A stretch of 64,000 nt of DNA from Streptomyces luteogriseus (GCF_014205055.1 NZ_JACHMS010000001.1:7468501-7532500), one strand, 5' to 3'. Positions 44,235 through 52,546 are shown, counted from the first letter of the stretch. The notes: a model not told the origin generated them from the letters alone. Made by a program: numbers and translations.

Positions 44235-45399
44235 TGGGCGCGAGGTCCGTCCCGGCGCCCCGGCGGCGCACGGCGACCAGGTCGGTCCGGGGCTCGGCGC
44301 CCGTGTGCGCCTCAGCGGCCTGCGGCTCTTCGCCGGAGCCGCACGCCCCGCTGCCGGAACCGCAGACTCCGCCACCGTCGTGACAGCCTGCGGCGGCCCG
44401 GTGCTCCGGCAGCGTCACCTGGCCGGTGCCCTCCACCTCGAAGCCCGCGTCCGCGATCATCTCCAGGTCGGCCTTGCCGGCCTGGCCCTCGCTGGTGAGG
44501 TAGTCACCGAGGAAGATCGAGTTGGCCAGGTGCAGTGCGAGCGGCTGCATCGTGCGCAGGTGGACTTCGCGTCCGCCCGCGATCCGCACCTCGACGTCCG
44601 GGCAGACGAACCGCGTCATCGCCAGGATCCTGAGGCACCGCTGCGGGGTCAGGTTCCACTCCTTGCCGAGCGGCGTGCCCTCGAACGGGATGAGGAAGTT
44701 GACCGGAACCGAGTCCGGGTCCAGCTCACGCAGGGAGAAGACGACGTCCACGAGGTCCTCGTCCGTCTCGCCCATGCCGGCGATCAGCCCGGAGCAGGCG
44801 GACAGACCGGCCGCGTGCGCCTTCTGGACGGTGTCGACGCGGTCCTCGTAGGTGTGCGTGGTGGTGATCTCCCCGTACGTCGCCTCGGACGTGTTGAGGT
44901 TGTGGTTGTAGGCGTCGGCGCCGGCCTCGCGCAGCCGCTCGGCCTGACCGTCGGAGAGCAGTCCCAGGCAGGCGCAGACCTCGACGCCCTCGTTGTTGTC
45001 CTTGATCGTCTTGATCGTCTCGGAAACCCGGTCCACGTCCCGGTCGGTCGGGCCCCGTCCGCTCGCCACCAGGCACACCCGCTTGGCCCCTCCGGCCACC
45101 CCCGCCGCCGCCGCGTCGGACGCCTGGTCGGGCTTCAGCCAGGTGTACTTCAGGATTCCGGCCGTCGAGCCGAGCCGCTGCGAACAGTACGAGCAGTCCT
45201 CGGGGCACAGGCCGGACTTGAGGTTGACGAGATAGTTCAGTTTCACCCGTCGGCCGAACCAGTGCCGACGCACCTTTCCGGCCGCGGCCACCACATCGAG
45301 CAGGTCGTCGTCGGACGTCGCGAGGACGGCCAGTGCCTCGTCACGGGTCGGCAGCTCGCGCCGAAGCCCCTTGTCCACCAGCGTGTTCAGCAGGTCCAT
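44227..45399 (-). CDS. bioB: Biotin synthase BioB with Cys/Gly-rich tail
   Basis: About 390 residues. The radical-SAM cluster is CPEDCSYC, and the conserved YNHNLNTS and RIAGGRE blocks for substrate and the [2Fe-2S] site are present. It inserts sulfur into dethiobiotin. The core ends near residue 325. A tail with CHDGGGVCGSGSGACGSGEE and further polar residues is longer than in E. coli BioB (about 346). It heads the bioB-bioA-bioD operon, divergent from bioF. Confidence 0.95.
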   Translation of the reverse strand: MDLLNTLVDKGLRRELPTRDEALAVLATSDDDLLDVVAAAGKVRRHWFGRRVKLNYLVNLKSGLCPEDCSYCSQRLGSTAGILKYTWLKPDQASDAAAAGVAGGAKRVCLVASGRGPTDRDVDRVSETIKTIKDNNEGVEVCACLGLLSDGQAERLREAGADAYNHNLNTSEATYGEITTTHTYEDRVDTVQKAHAAGLSACSGLIAGMGETDEDLVDVVFSLRELDPDSVPVNFLIPFEGTPLGKEWNLTPQRCLRILAMTRFVCPDVEVRIAGGREVHLRTMQPLALHLANSIFLGDYLTSEGQAGKADLEMIADAGFEVEGTGQVTLPEHRAAAGCHDGGGVCGSGSGACGSGEEPQAAEAHTGAEPRTDLVAVRRRGAGTDLAPNA

Positions 45400-45549
45400 G
45401 GAAGCCGATCCTGTCCTAAGGAGGCGCCCGGGGCAAAGGAGAGTTCGCACAACAGAGTCGCTTCGAGGTGTGGGTATTGCCACACAGTGACCTGCTGGTG
45501 GTCCCGCTAGTGTCTGTGCACTGCCTACAAATTCTCCGGAGGACCACCC
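45400..45549. promoter_or_regulatory. bioB/bioF divergent promoter region with an inverted repeat
   Basis: GTGTGG-N6-CCACAC (45468-45485) is a perfect inverted repeat in the middle of the gap and is a candidate biotin-responsive operator. For bioF a -10-like TAGTGT lies near 45508. It does not match the BirA or BioQ sites I know. CCGGAGG before the bioF ATG is a good ribosome binding site. Confidence 0.45.
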
Positions 45550-46677
45550 ATGGCGTTCGGCTGGATCGACGAGCAGGCGGAGCTGCGTGCCCGCGCCGGA
45601 CTCGTACGGACTCTGCGCCCCCGTCCGGCCGATTCGCCGCTCCTGGACCTGGCGAGCAACGACTACCTCGGGCTGGCCCGCCACCCCGAGGTCACCGAGG
45701 GCGCGGCCCGGGCGGCGCGGACCTGGGGCGGCGGCGCGACCGGCTCCCGGCTCGTCACGGGCACGACCGAACTGCACGCCGAACTCGAACGGGAACTGGC
45801 TGATTTCTGCGGTTTCGAGGCGGCTCTCGTCTTCTCCTCCGGTTACGCCGCCAACCTCGCGGCGGTCACCGCGCTGGCCCCGCACGGCTCCCTGATCGTC
45901 TCCGACGCGGGCAACCACGCCTCGCTCATCGACGGCTGCCGGCTCGCCCGCGGTACCACCCAGGTCGTGGCGCACGCCGAGCCGGACGCCGCGCGCAAGG
46001 CACTGGCCACCCACGAGGGCACGGCGATCACCGTGTCCGACACGGTCTTCTCGGTCGACGGCGACGCGGCCCCCCTCGCCGCGCTGGCCGAGGCCTGCCG
46101 GGCGCACGGCGCGGGGCTGGTCGTCGACGACGCCCACGGACTGGGCGTTCTCGGGGACGGCGGCCGCGGCGCCCCGCAGGAGATGGGGCTCGCGGGCGCG
46201 GACGACGTCGTCGCGACGGTCACGCTGTCCAAGTCGCTCGGCAGTCAGGGCGGAGCCGTCCTCGGCCCGGCCCGGGTCGTCGACCACCTGGTCAACGCCG
46301 CCCGGACGTTCATCTTCGACACGGGACTGGCGCCCGCGGCGGCGGGGGCGGCGCTGTCGGCCCTGCGGCTGCTGCGCCGCGAGCCGGAGCGGGCGGCACG
46401 GGCCCGCGCGGTGGCGGGCGAACTGCACGCACGCCTGACCGCCGAGGGCCTGGAAGCGGTGCGTCCGGACGCCGCGGTGGTCTCGGTGCGGGCGCCCTCT
46501 CCCGAGGACGCCGTGCGCTGGGCGGCGCGGTGCCGCGCGGCGGGCCTGGCCGTGGGGTGCTTCCGGCCCCCTTCCGTGCCGGACGGCATCTCACGGCTCA
46601 GGCTGACCGCCCGCGCGGACCTGACCGCTCAGCAGATCGAACGCGCTGTACGACTGATCGGCGAGACGCGGCCATGA
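45550..46677 (+). CDS. bioF: 8-amino-7-oxononanoate synthase BioF
   Basis: About 375 residues, fold-type I PLP enzyme: SNDYLGLARHP, GGGATGSRLVTGT, DDAHGLGVLG and the lysine in TLSKSLGSQGG. It condenses pimeloyl thioester with alanine to KAPA, the first ring-forming step of biotin synthesis, feeding the divergent bioA-bioD-bioB products. Confidence 0.95.
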   Translation: MAFGWIDEQAELRARAGLVRTLRPRPADSPLLDLASNDYLGLARHPEVTEGAARAARTWGGGATGSRLVTGTTELHAELERELADFCGFEAALVFSSGYAANLAAVTALAPHGSLIVSDAGNHASLIDGCRLARGTTQVVAHAEPDAARKALATHEGTAITVSDTVFSVDGDAAPLAALAEACRAHGAGLVVDDAHGLGVLGDGGRGAPQEMGLAGADDVVATVTLSKSLGSQGGAVLGPARVVDHLVNAARTFIFDTGLAPAAAGAALSALRLLRREPERAARARAVAGELHARLTAEGLEAVRPDAAVVSVRAPSPEDAVRWAARCRAAGLAVGCFRPPSVPDGISRLRLTARADLTAQQIERAVRLIGETRP

Positions 46678-46720
46678 GTCGGCGAGACGCGGCCATGAGT
46701 CGGCGTGACACGGCCGTGCG
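46658..46720 (+). repeat. Three 21-base tandem units at the end of bioF
   Basis: TCGGCGAGACGCGGCCATGAG is exact at 46658-46678 and 46679-46699; a third copy (46700-46720) differs at a few bases. The bioF stop lies in the first unit. Further short repeats built on CTGATCGAA follow near 46736-46760. The pattern looks like replication slippage; no function is evident. Confidence 0.9.
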
Positions 46721-46764
46721 TCGCACGATGACGGTCTGATCGAAGACGGCCTGATCGAACGCGG

Positions 46765-46995
46765 TTACATGCGTTCCACCGCGGCCGCGAACGCCGCCCA
46801 GCTCCCCGGGGAGAAGAGCAGTGCGGGTCCGGCCGGGTCCTTGGAGTCGCGCACGGCGAGCAGCCCGGCCCAGGGCGGGGCGTCCGGACACGCGGTCTCG
46901 ACGCAGTTGTTCGCACCGGTGCTGTAGCTGCTGCGCAACCACCGCACACCGTGCAGTTCGATGCTTGAGGGGACGTGACGAGGCAGTGCACGCAT
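46765..46995 (-). CDS. DUF397 protein
   Basis: Seventy-six residues with WLRSSYSTGANNCVETA, VRDSKDP and FSPGSWAAFAAAV, the DUF397 pattern of actinobacteria. It sits nine bases after an XRE regulator of the DUF5753 class, its usual partner. Such pairs act in developmental or antibiotic regulation in Streptomyces; the specific role here is unknown. Confidence 0.93.
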   Translation of the reverse strand: MRALPRHVPSSIELHGVRWLRSSYSTGANNCVETACPDAPPWAGLLAVRDSKDPAGPALLFSPGSWAAFAAAVERM

Positions 46996-47004
46996 GGTGC
47001 CTCC

Positions 47005-47865
47005 TTACGCGCCGGCGGCTGTCCCGGCGATGAAATCCAACGAGTCCTCGGGCGAAAGGGCGTGGATCTGAAGGGCGTTGAAGGCCTCCGTGTAGGCCTG
47101 GAGGTCTTCTTTCCGTTCGAGGTAGAGGCTACTCGTCAAGTGGTCGAGAACAACCACATCCAGATCAGAAGTGCTCGAAAACGAGAAGATTACGAAAGGG
47201 CCGGTGACGCCGATGTGTGCCCCGGCGGCGAACGGCAGTACCTGAAGGCGCACTTGGGGCAGCCGGGCCGCCTCGACCAGCCGTTCCAGCTGGCGGGCCA
47301 TGACCCCGGGGCCGCCCACCTCCCGGCGCAGCACCGCCTCGTCCAGAACGGCACTGAGTTCCAGCGGGGGATCCGCACGCAGAACGTCCTGCCGGGCCAG
47401 CCGCACCTCGACCAGCGTGTCGAGCCCGTCCTCCGGAAGTCCCTCCACCGCGGCCCTCGTCACCGCACGGGCGTACTCGGGCGTCTGGAGCAGTCCGGGG
47501 ACGACGGTGGTCTCCAGCGTGCGCATCGTGTCGGCCTGCGACTCCAGGCTGATGAAGTCCCGGTAGGTGGGCGGCAGCACTCCCCGGTAGGCGTGCCACC
47601 AGTGGTGCCGGCCCCCGTTGTCGTCGGACCCCGCCAACATCATGAGCAGTTCGCGAAGTTGGGAGTCCGTCACGCCGTAGACGTCGAGAAGTAACCGCAC
47701 ATCGGCCGGTTTCACCCCGCTCGTGCCCGTCTCGATCCGGCTGACCTTGGACTGGTGCCAGCTCACCAGCCGGGCCGCCTCACCGCTCGTGAGCCCCGCA
47801 GAGGTGCGCAGCGCACGCAGTTCGGCGCCCAGTTTCCGGCGGCGCACCGCGGGACCGTGCTGCAT
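47005..47865 (-). CDS. XRE-family regulator with DUF5753
   Basis: About 286 residues: N-terminal helix-turn-helix (LRALRTSAGLTSGEAARLVSWHQSKVSRIETG), then a DUF5753 ligand-like domain (VVPGLLQTPEYARAV, QLQVLPF-type segment). These WhiJ-like regulators are usually found with DUF397 proteins and an anti-sigma-type ATPase, as here. Confidence 0.93.
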   Translation of the reverse strand: MQHGPAVRRRKLGAELRALRTSAGLTSGEAARLVSWHQSKVSRIETGTSGVKPADVRLLLDVYGVTDSQLRELLMMLAGSDDNGGRHHWWHAYRGVLPPTYRDFISLESQADTMRTLETTVVPGLLQTPEYARAVTRAAVEGLPEDGLDTLVEVRLARQDVLRADPPLELSAVLDEAVLRREVGGPGVMARQLERLVEAARLPQVRLQVLPFAAGAHIGVTGPFVIFSFSSTSDLDVVVLDHLTSSLYLERKEDLQAYTEAFNALQIHALSPEDSLDFIAGTAAGA

Positions 47866-48078
47866 GGGCTCCTCCTTACTCCTTCCGAGCCACCCAAATA
47901 CGGTCTCGCGTCGCAGAGTTCACCGCTTTGAGCGACAGATATATGCACATCTTGGTGGATCGCCGTCCTTCAGGGGTGCTCTGGTGGCAGTCTGGCGACG
48001 AAGCACCAGTCCGGGACCGTACTCGAACCATCCGCTCCGTGTCGGGCTCCGGTCCCGTGGGAAAAGGACGATGTCGCC

Positions 48079-48537
48079 ATGGCAGACCATCTGGAAGCAT
48101 CCGTCACTCTGCCGAGCGATCCCGCCTCGGTCTCCGCAGCGCGTGCCTACGTGGTGGGCACGCTGGCGGAGTGGGGCCTGCCGGCGGACACGGAAGTGTC
48201 CGACACCGTCCGACTCATCATCTCCGAACTCGCCACCAACGCCGTCCAGCACACCTTCGGCCAGTCGCCGACGTTCACCGTGGACGTCGAACTGGACCGT
48301 GACGAGCACCTGCGCATCGGTGTCACGGACAGCCACCCCCGCTTCCCCAGACGCCTGCCGGCCGCCGTCCAGCAGGACAACGGCCGCGGCCTGGTCATCA
48401 TCCGCTGGCTGACCGCGGAATGCGGCGGCAGGCTCCGCATCCGCCCCACGCGCGAGGGCGGCAAGACCATCTCGATCGAACTTCCCTGGGTCGTCCCGGT
48501 CCAGCCGGTGACGACCGCGGTGCAGCAGGAGCCGTAG
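48079..48537 (+). CDS. Anti-sigma-like ATP-binding protein (HATPase)
   Basis: About 152 residues with the GHKL ATPase boxes ISELATNAVQH (N box), VTDSHP and NGRGLVIIRWL. It resembles RsbW/SpoIIAB-like kinases without an attached sensor. It is divergent from the XRE/DUF397 pair. AAAGGACG precedes the ATG. Confidence 0.88.
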   Translation: MADHLEASVTLPSDPASVSAARAYVVGTLAEWGLPADTEVSDTVRLIISELATNAVQHTFGQSPTFTVDVELDRDEHLRIGVTDSHPRFPRRLPAAVQQDNGRGLVIIRWLTAECGGRLRIRPTREGGKTISIELPWVVPVQPVTTAVQQEP

Positions 48538-49029
48538 TCACACGCGGCGGGACCCGCACGGCGTGTCCAGCGGCGCCCTCCTCGCGCCCCGGCCCGCGCG
48601 ACCCGCATCCGGGCCATCCCCACGGCCTTGACGCCCGCTCCGCGCCCCGCGCCCCCCGCCGGAGCCCGCGGCCGTCACCGGCGCCGCGCCGACGCCTCCC
48701 GGTGCGCTGCCGCCCCTCGCAGCCCTGACGGCTGTCCGACGGTGTGCCGCAGCGGCGAAGAGGGCGGCGGCCAGGATCGCCGGCGGCAGGGCGCTGACGT
48801 AGGTGACGCGCTGGAGCGCGTCGAGTTCCTCGAAGCGCGGGGCGAGAGCCGGCGCCAGCGGGAAGAAGAAGAGGATCTGCACGCCCGTCCGGGTGACGCG
48901 CAGTTCCTGGAGCAGCTCGACGAAGGTGCGGTCGGCGCGTCGCAGCGGCGTCTCGTTGCGCGCGGTGCAGGGCGGTGCTCGGCCATGGGAGCACGGGTAT
49001 GCACATGAGCCCGTGTCACGCTCCGGCAT
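48538..49029 (-). pseudogene. Decayed DUF6328-type membrane protein gene
   Basis: The middle of the frame, ETPLRRADRTFVELLQELRVTRTGVQILFFF, matches actinobacterial DUF6328 proteins, including the first hydrophobic segment and a second one after QRVTYVSALPP. After AAHRR the frame turns into Gly/Arg-rich sequence with none of the expected membrane helices, so the gene is probably frameshifted or truncated. The N-terminal 25 residues are also unlike the family. I saw no rescue frame. Confidence 0.5.
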
Positions 49030-49068
49030 GCGGCGGCGCGTCAAGGACGCCGCCGCACGCCGGGCGGA

Positions 49069-49542
49069 TCACTTCACGCGTCCGTACCAGACACTCTTGG
49101 TCCAGATCTTCTGCAGTCGCACCACGTCCCCGCTCTTCGGGGAGTGCCAGAGCTTGTTCTTACCCGCGTAGATACCGACGTGGTACACGTTGCTGCCCGA
49201 GTGGAAGAACACCAGGTCCCCCGCCTTGCGGCTCTTGGCGGAGATGTGCTTCGTCTTGTTGTACTGCTGGGCAGCCGTGCGGGGGAGCTTCTTGCCGGCC
49301 TTCTTGAACGAGTAGAGCGTGAGCCCGGAGCAGTCGAACCGGTGCGGACCGGTGGCCCCGTACCTGTAGGGCGAACCCTTCTTGGAGGCCGCTATCTGGA
49401 GTGCCTTGGTCGCCGGTGTGGCCGCAGCGGCTTCGGATGCGAAGCCGGGCGCCACGATGGAGCCGCTCACCGCGGCGATGGTGAGCGCCGAGGCCGTGCC
49501 GGCCCGGGCCATGAGCGACGGGACACGATTGAGCGCAGTCAT
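49069..49542 (-). CDS. NlpC/P60 family cell-wall endopeptidase
   Basis: About 157 residues: a secretion signal (about 1-40 ending ASEAAA), then an NlpC/P60 domain with the catalytic Cys in RFDCSGLT, His in HVGIYAG and a polar third residue in LWHSPKSG. Such enzymes cut D-Glu-mDAP bonds in peptidoglycan. No SH3 or LysM domain is present. GAAGGG precedes the ATG. A riboswitch-like leader lies immediately upstream. Confidence 0.93.
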   Translation of the reverse strand: MTALNRVPSLMARAGTASALTIAAVSGSIVAPGFASEAAAATPATKALQIAASKKGSPYRYGATGPHRFDCSGLTLYSFKKAGKKLPRTAAQQYNKTKHISAKSRKAGDLVFFHSGSNVYHVGIYAGKNKLWHSPKSGDVVRLQKIWTKSVWYGRVK

Positions 49543-49555
49543 GCGCAACCCTTCG

Positions 49556-49690
49556 TCAGCCGCCTGTGAAGGATGACCTGTCGGATTCGGGCTGACAAAG
49601 TTGCCCGGCCGCTGACGCGGCTTCACCCCAAGGGCTGCTCGGGGGCGGTCATGGCGTGACCGTCCCGGCGACCCGTCGTGCTCGGGTCCT
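49556..49690 (-). ncRNA. Probable ydaO/yuaA-type c-di-AMP riboswitch
   Basis: On the minus strand the leader carries CCTTGGGGTGAAG (complement of about 49621-49633) and CCGAATCCGACAGGTCATCC then CACAGGCGG (complement of about 49561-49591), with a GTCGCCGGGACGG...CGCCATGAC part upstream. This order matches the ydaO motif as it appears before actinobacterial NlpC/P60 and Rpf genes, where c-di-AMP binding lowers expression of wall hydrolases. Recognition is from memory of the consensus; ends are approximate. Confidence 0.75.
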
Positions 49691-50095
49691 CCACTCCTGC
49701 CGATCCACTCCTGTCGACCGGTCATCCGGGCGGCGGCAGGACTCGGCGTCCGCCCGGATCGCCCCGCCACAGCGGCGGGGGCTTGTCGTCAGACAGGGAT
49801 CTTGGCGCATGCCTGTCCGGATTTCCCAACGGAACCGGGGATTTGTGTTGTTACTCACCACTCACCCGTTCGGGTGGACACGTGTGCGTTCGAGCCACTG
49901 TCCACGGGTTCGCGGAGCTCCGGACCAGCGACGGAATGCCCCATTCCGTCCATCGGCTACGCGCGTTGCGCAACCGGAGCGGCTCCAAAATCGGTCTCCC
50001 GCCTACTCCGAACAGGGGTACGTCTTTTGGTCCGTTTCAACTCAGCTCCGGGCGCGTCGCCGGCGGTGCGTGCGTCCGGAGTCGACGGTTCCGCG
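49691..50095. other. Intergenic stretch with two inverted repeats
   Basis: No gene seen. It holds CCCCGCC/GGCGGGG (49762-49768 with 49774-49780), CACCC-GTTC-GGGTG near 49866, and a perfect 9-base inverted repeat GACGGAATG-CCC-CATTCCGTC (49930-49950). The promoter for the NlpC/P60 riboswitch transcript should lie here on the minus strand. The hairpins could end transcription of the genes to the right. Confidence 0.5.
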
Positions 50096-50416
50096 TCAAC
50101 TGACGGACTCCGGGGGCAGGGTGAGCCGGGCGGTGCGCCGCTCACCGTCCAGCACCCGCAGGGCCCGGGCCAGCGTGCCGGCGTGCAGTTCCGTCTCGCC
50201 TCGCCGGTGCATCAGGGCCAACGCGTCACGCAGCGCGGTCGCCTTGCCCACCAGGGCCTGAGCGGCGCGCAGTCCGCGGTAGGTGTCGCCCTCCTGGGCC
50301 GGGTTGATGCGGCCGAGCAGGTCGACGACATCGAGGTAACGGTCGATCAGTTCCGCCTCGGCGCGTGTCAGGGCGGGCAGCGGCGGCAGTTCGGGCGGGA
50401 GCACCGGGGGCCTCAC
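50096..50416 (-). CDS. Small protein coupled to the ClpP-like gene (hypothetical)
   Basis: About 106 residues, mostly helical, Leu/Ala/Arg-rich, no signal or membrane segment and no motif I recognise. The GTG start overlaps the ClpP-like stop (GTGA), so it is translated with it. A possible adaptor or partner of that protein, by context only. Confidence 0.75.
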   Translation of the reverse strand: MRPPVLPPELPPLPALTRAEAELIDRYLDVVDLLGRINPAQEGDTYRGLRAAQALVGKATALRDALALMHRRGETELHAGTLARALRVLDGERRTARLTLPPESVS

Positions 50417-51048
50417 CGACCGGTCGACGGGGCCGGAGTGGCCTTGCGGTTGGGGATGACCCCGTCCACCAAGCCGTACTCCACCGCCTCCTGGGCGGTG
50501 AGGATCATGTCCCGCTCGATGTCCGCGCTCACCTGCTCCCGGGTGCGGCCCGAGTGCAGCGCGAGCATCTCCTCCATCCGGCTCCGGACGCGCGTCAACT
50601 CGTCGGCCTGGATCGCCAGATCACCGGCCTGCCCCCGGACCGGCTCGGGCAGGGCGGGCTGATGGATCACCAGGCGGGCGTCGGGCAGCGCGAACCGCTT
50701 GCCGGGCGTGCCCGCCGCCAGCAGCACCGAGGCCGCGGCACCGGCCTGGCCCAGGCAGATGGTCTCCACGTCGCAGGAGAGGTACCGCATCGTGTCGTAG
50801 AGGGCCGTCATCGCGTGGAAGGTGCCGCCGGGGGAGTTGATGTAGAGCGAGATGTCGCGCTCCGGGGCCCGGTGCTCCAGGTGCATGAACTGGGCCATCA
50901 CGTCGTTCGCCGAGGTCTCGTCCACCGGTGCCCCGAGGAAGACGATCCGCTCCTCCAGAAGCTTCGAGTACGGATCCATCGTCCGTTGCCCGGACCCCGT
51001 GCGTTCGGTGAACTCGGGCAGCACATGGCGGGCGGACGGTCGGGTCAT
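50413..51048 (-). CDS. ClpP-family protein lacking the catalytic serine
   Basis: About 211 residues with full ClpP-fold hallmarks: RIVFLGAPVDE, LYINSPGG, LLAAGTPGKRFALPDAR, VIHQPA with the catalytic His and ERDMILTAQEAVEYGLVD with the catalytic Asp. In the nucleophile segment, canonical GQAAS reads GQAGA, so Ala replaces Ser; a Ser three residues later is not at the active position. It is therefore probably a non-proteolytic paralogue that could assemble with other ClpP rings. ATG 51048 has GAGGAGGGG upstream. Divergent from the antitoxin gene. Confidence 0.9.
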   Translation of the reverse strand: MTRPSARHVLPEFTERTGSGQRTMDPYSKLLEERIVFLGAPVDETSANDVMAQFMHLEHRAPERDISLYINSPGGTFHAMTALYDTMRYLSCDVETICLGQAGAAASVLLAAGTPGKRFALPDARLVIHQPALPEPVRGQAGDLAIQADELTRVRSRMEEMLALHSGRTREQVSADIERDMILTAQEAVEYGLVDGVIPNRKATPAPSTGR

Positions 51049-51103
51049 GACGAACCCCTCCTCGCGGGCAGAGCCGTCTCCGGCGACAGCTCGTCTGTAA
51101 AAA

Positions 51104-51131
51104 ATGTACAGGACGTACATGCCGTTATGAT
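51104..51131. promoter_or_regulatory. YefM-like operator and antitoxin promoter
   Basis: ATGTAC-AGGAC-GTACAT (51104-51120) is a perfect inverted repeat containing TGTACA, the hexamer bound by YefM antitoxins. A -10-like TATGAT (51126-51131) sits seven bases before the antitoxin ATG, which suggests a leaderless transcript. The site lies in the gap shared with the divergent ClpP-like gene, so it may control both. Confidence 0.65.
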
Positions 51132-51137
51132 GGGGAC

Positions 51138-51425
51138 ATGGCCTACGAGATTCCGGTGACGCAAGCCAGGGCTGAGCTCGCCGACCTGATCAACCGCGTG
51201 GTGTACGCCGGTGAACGCGTCGTCGTCACCCGGCACGGCAAGCCTCTCGTCGCCCTCGTATCGGCCGATGACCTGCGGCGACTCGAAGAGACCCAGGAGC
51301 CTGCGGAGGTGGCGGAGGAGCAGGTGGTCAGCGCGCTCTCCACGGTCCGCGAGGTCGCGTCCGCCCCTGGCGAACCCCGGCGGTTCGGTATCGCGGCGCA
51401 GCACCGCGGGGCCGGCCCCGCCTAG
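51138..51425 (+). CDS. Phd/YefM-family antitoxin without adjacent toxin
   Basis: Ninety-five residues: IPVTQARAELADLINRV, GERVVVTRHGKPLVALVS and DDLRRLEE are the Phd/YefM DNA-binding fold. The C-terminal 35 residues should bind a toxin, but none follows; a terminator comes next. It is an orphan antitoxin or a stand-alone regulator. Confidence 0.92.
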   Translation: MAYEIPVTQARAELADLINRVVYAGERVVVTRHGKPLVALVSADDLRRLEETQEPAEVAEEQVVSALSTVREVASAPGEPRRFGIAAQHRGAGPA

Positions 51426-51437
51426 GGCGGGACACAC

Positions 51438-51490
51438 GGAAAAGACCGTGCGTCCCCGTCCACTAGGGCGGGATGCACGGTCGCTTTGTG
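51438..51490. terminator. Bidirectional terminator
   Basis: A 13-base-pair stem pairs 51444-51456 with 51470-51482 (GACCGTGC with GCACGGTC plus an inner TCCC/GGGA and one G-T pair), loop 13 bases. On the minus strand TTTT follows; on the plus strand GCTTTGTGT follows. It separates the convergent antitoxin and membrane protein genes. Confidence 0.8.
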
Positions 51491-51519
51491 TGACGGCGCT
51501 CGGGCGCGTCGGTCGGCGG

Positions 51520-52512
51520 TCAGGCGACGGCGGAGAGTTCCCGCCGCTCGGCCGCGGGTCCGCCGCCCGCCTTCCGGGCCCGGAGCGAGCCGCCGAGCAG
51601 TACGGCACCCAGGCCGAGAACCGCCCACCAGGCCAGGGTCAGGGCGGGCCCGGTCGCCGCCGCGCCGTCGAAGTACGACACCGAGCGCAGCAGGGTCGTA
51701 CCCGCGCCCGGCGGGAGCCACTGCCCGATCGCCCCGGCCGGCTCCGGCAGCATCTGAGGGGCCGAGGTGGCGCCGGAGAAGGGGTTGCCGATCAGCATCA
51801 CCAGGGCGGCTCCGACACCCGTGCCGGCGGGGCCGATCAGGGCGGCGAGACCGGCGACGGCACCGCCGACGGCCAGCGTGGACAGACCGAGTACCGACGC
51901 CTCCGTCCACCAGTCCCCGCCGAGCGCCCCGAGCCAGCTGTGCGCGATCCCGGCCGCGATCACACCCACCAGGGCTGACGCGCCGAGCAGCGCGGTCACG
52001 GCCCGGAAGCCGCGCAGCCCCAGCAGGGTGACGACCGCGCCCGCCGCGATACCGGCCAGGGCCAGCGGCAGTGTGGCGGCGTTCAGCACGGCGCCGCGCG
52101 GATCGCCGGCCGGGGTGGACACGACGTCGACCGTCTTGACCTGTGTTCCCTCGGCGCCGGCCTGGTGGGCCACGGCCTGCTGGAGGAACTGGGCGACGAC
52201 CGGTCCGGCCGCGGAAGCCGTGAGCAGTTCGGGTCCCTGCGCGGTGACCACGACCGCGCCGTACACGCTCCGGTCCTCGATGGCGTCCCGGGCGGCGGCC
52301 TCGTCGGCGTAGCGGTGGATCTCGAAGGCGCCCTCGTGCCCCTCCAGTTGCCGCTCGACCTGGGTCGCGGCGGCGGCCGGTCCGGCCACGCCCAGCGGCA
52401 GGTCGCGGGGCGCGATACGGGAGGCCGGCCAGGCGAAGGCCCACAGGGCGAGGGCGGCCAGGACGGGCACGAGGACGACGACCGCGATCACATGGCGGTT
52501 GCGGGAAGGCAT
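51520..52512 (-). CDS. YhgE/Pip-like multi-pass membrane protein
   Basis: About 330 residues: one N-terminal transmembrane helix (about 8-28), an extracellular region to about 165, then about five helices to the C-terminus. This layout and the PLGVAG start of the outer part resemble the DUF3533/YhgE class of ABC-2-like permeases. AGGAGA precedes the ATG. It is divergent from a TetR gene with palindromes between them, so it is probably that regulator's target, perhaps in drug or lipid efflux. Confidence 0.75.
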   Translation of the reverse strand: MPSRNRHVIAVVVLVPVLAALALWAFAWPASRIAPRDLPLGVAGPAAAATQVERQLEGHEGAFEIHRYADEAAARDAIEDRSVYGAVVVTAQGPELLTASAAGPVVAQFLQQAVAHQAGAEGTQVKTVDVVSTPAGDPRGAVLNAATLPLALAGIAAGAVVTLLGLRGFRAVTALLGASALVGVIAAGIAHSWLGALGGDWWTEASVLGLSTLAVGGAVAGLAALIGPAGTGVGAALVMLIGNPFSGATSAPQMLPEPAGAIGQWLPPGAGTTLLRSVSYFDGAAATGPALTLAWWAVLGLGAVLLGGSLRARKAGGGPAAERRELSAVA

Positions 52513-52546
52513 GAGGGTCTCCTGGGGCTGGCGGGACCGGAACATT

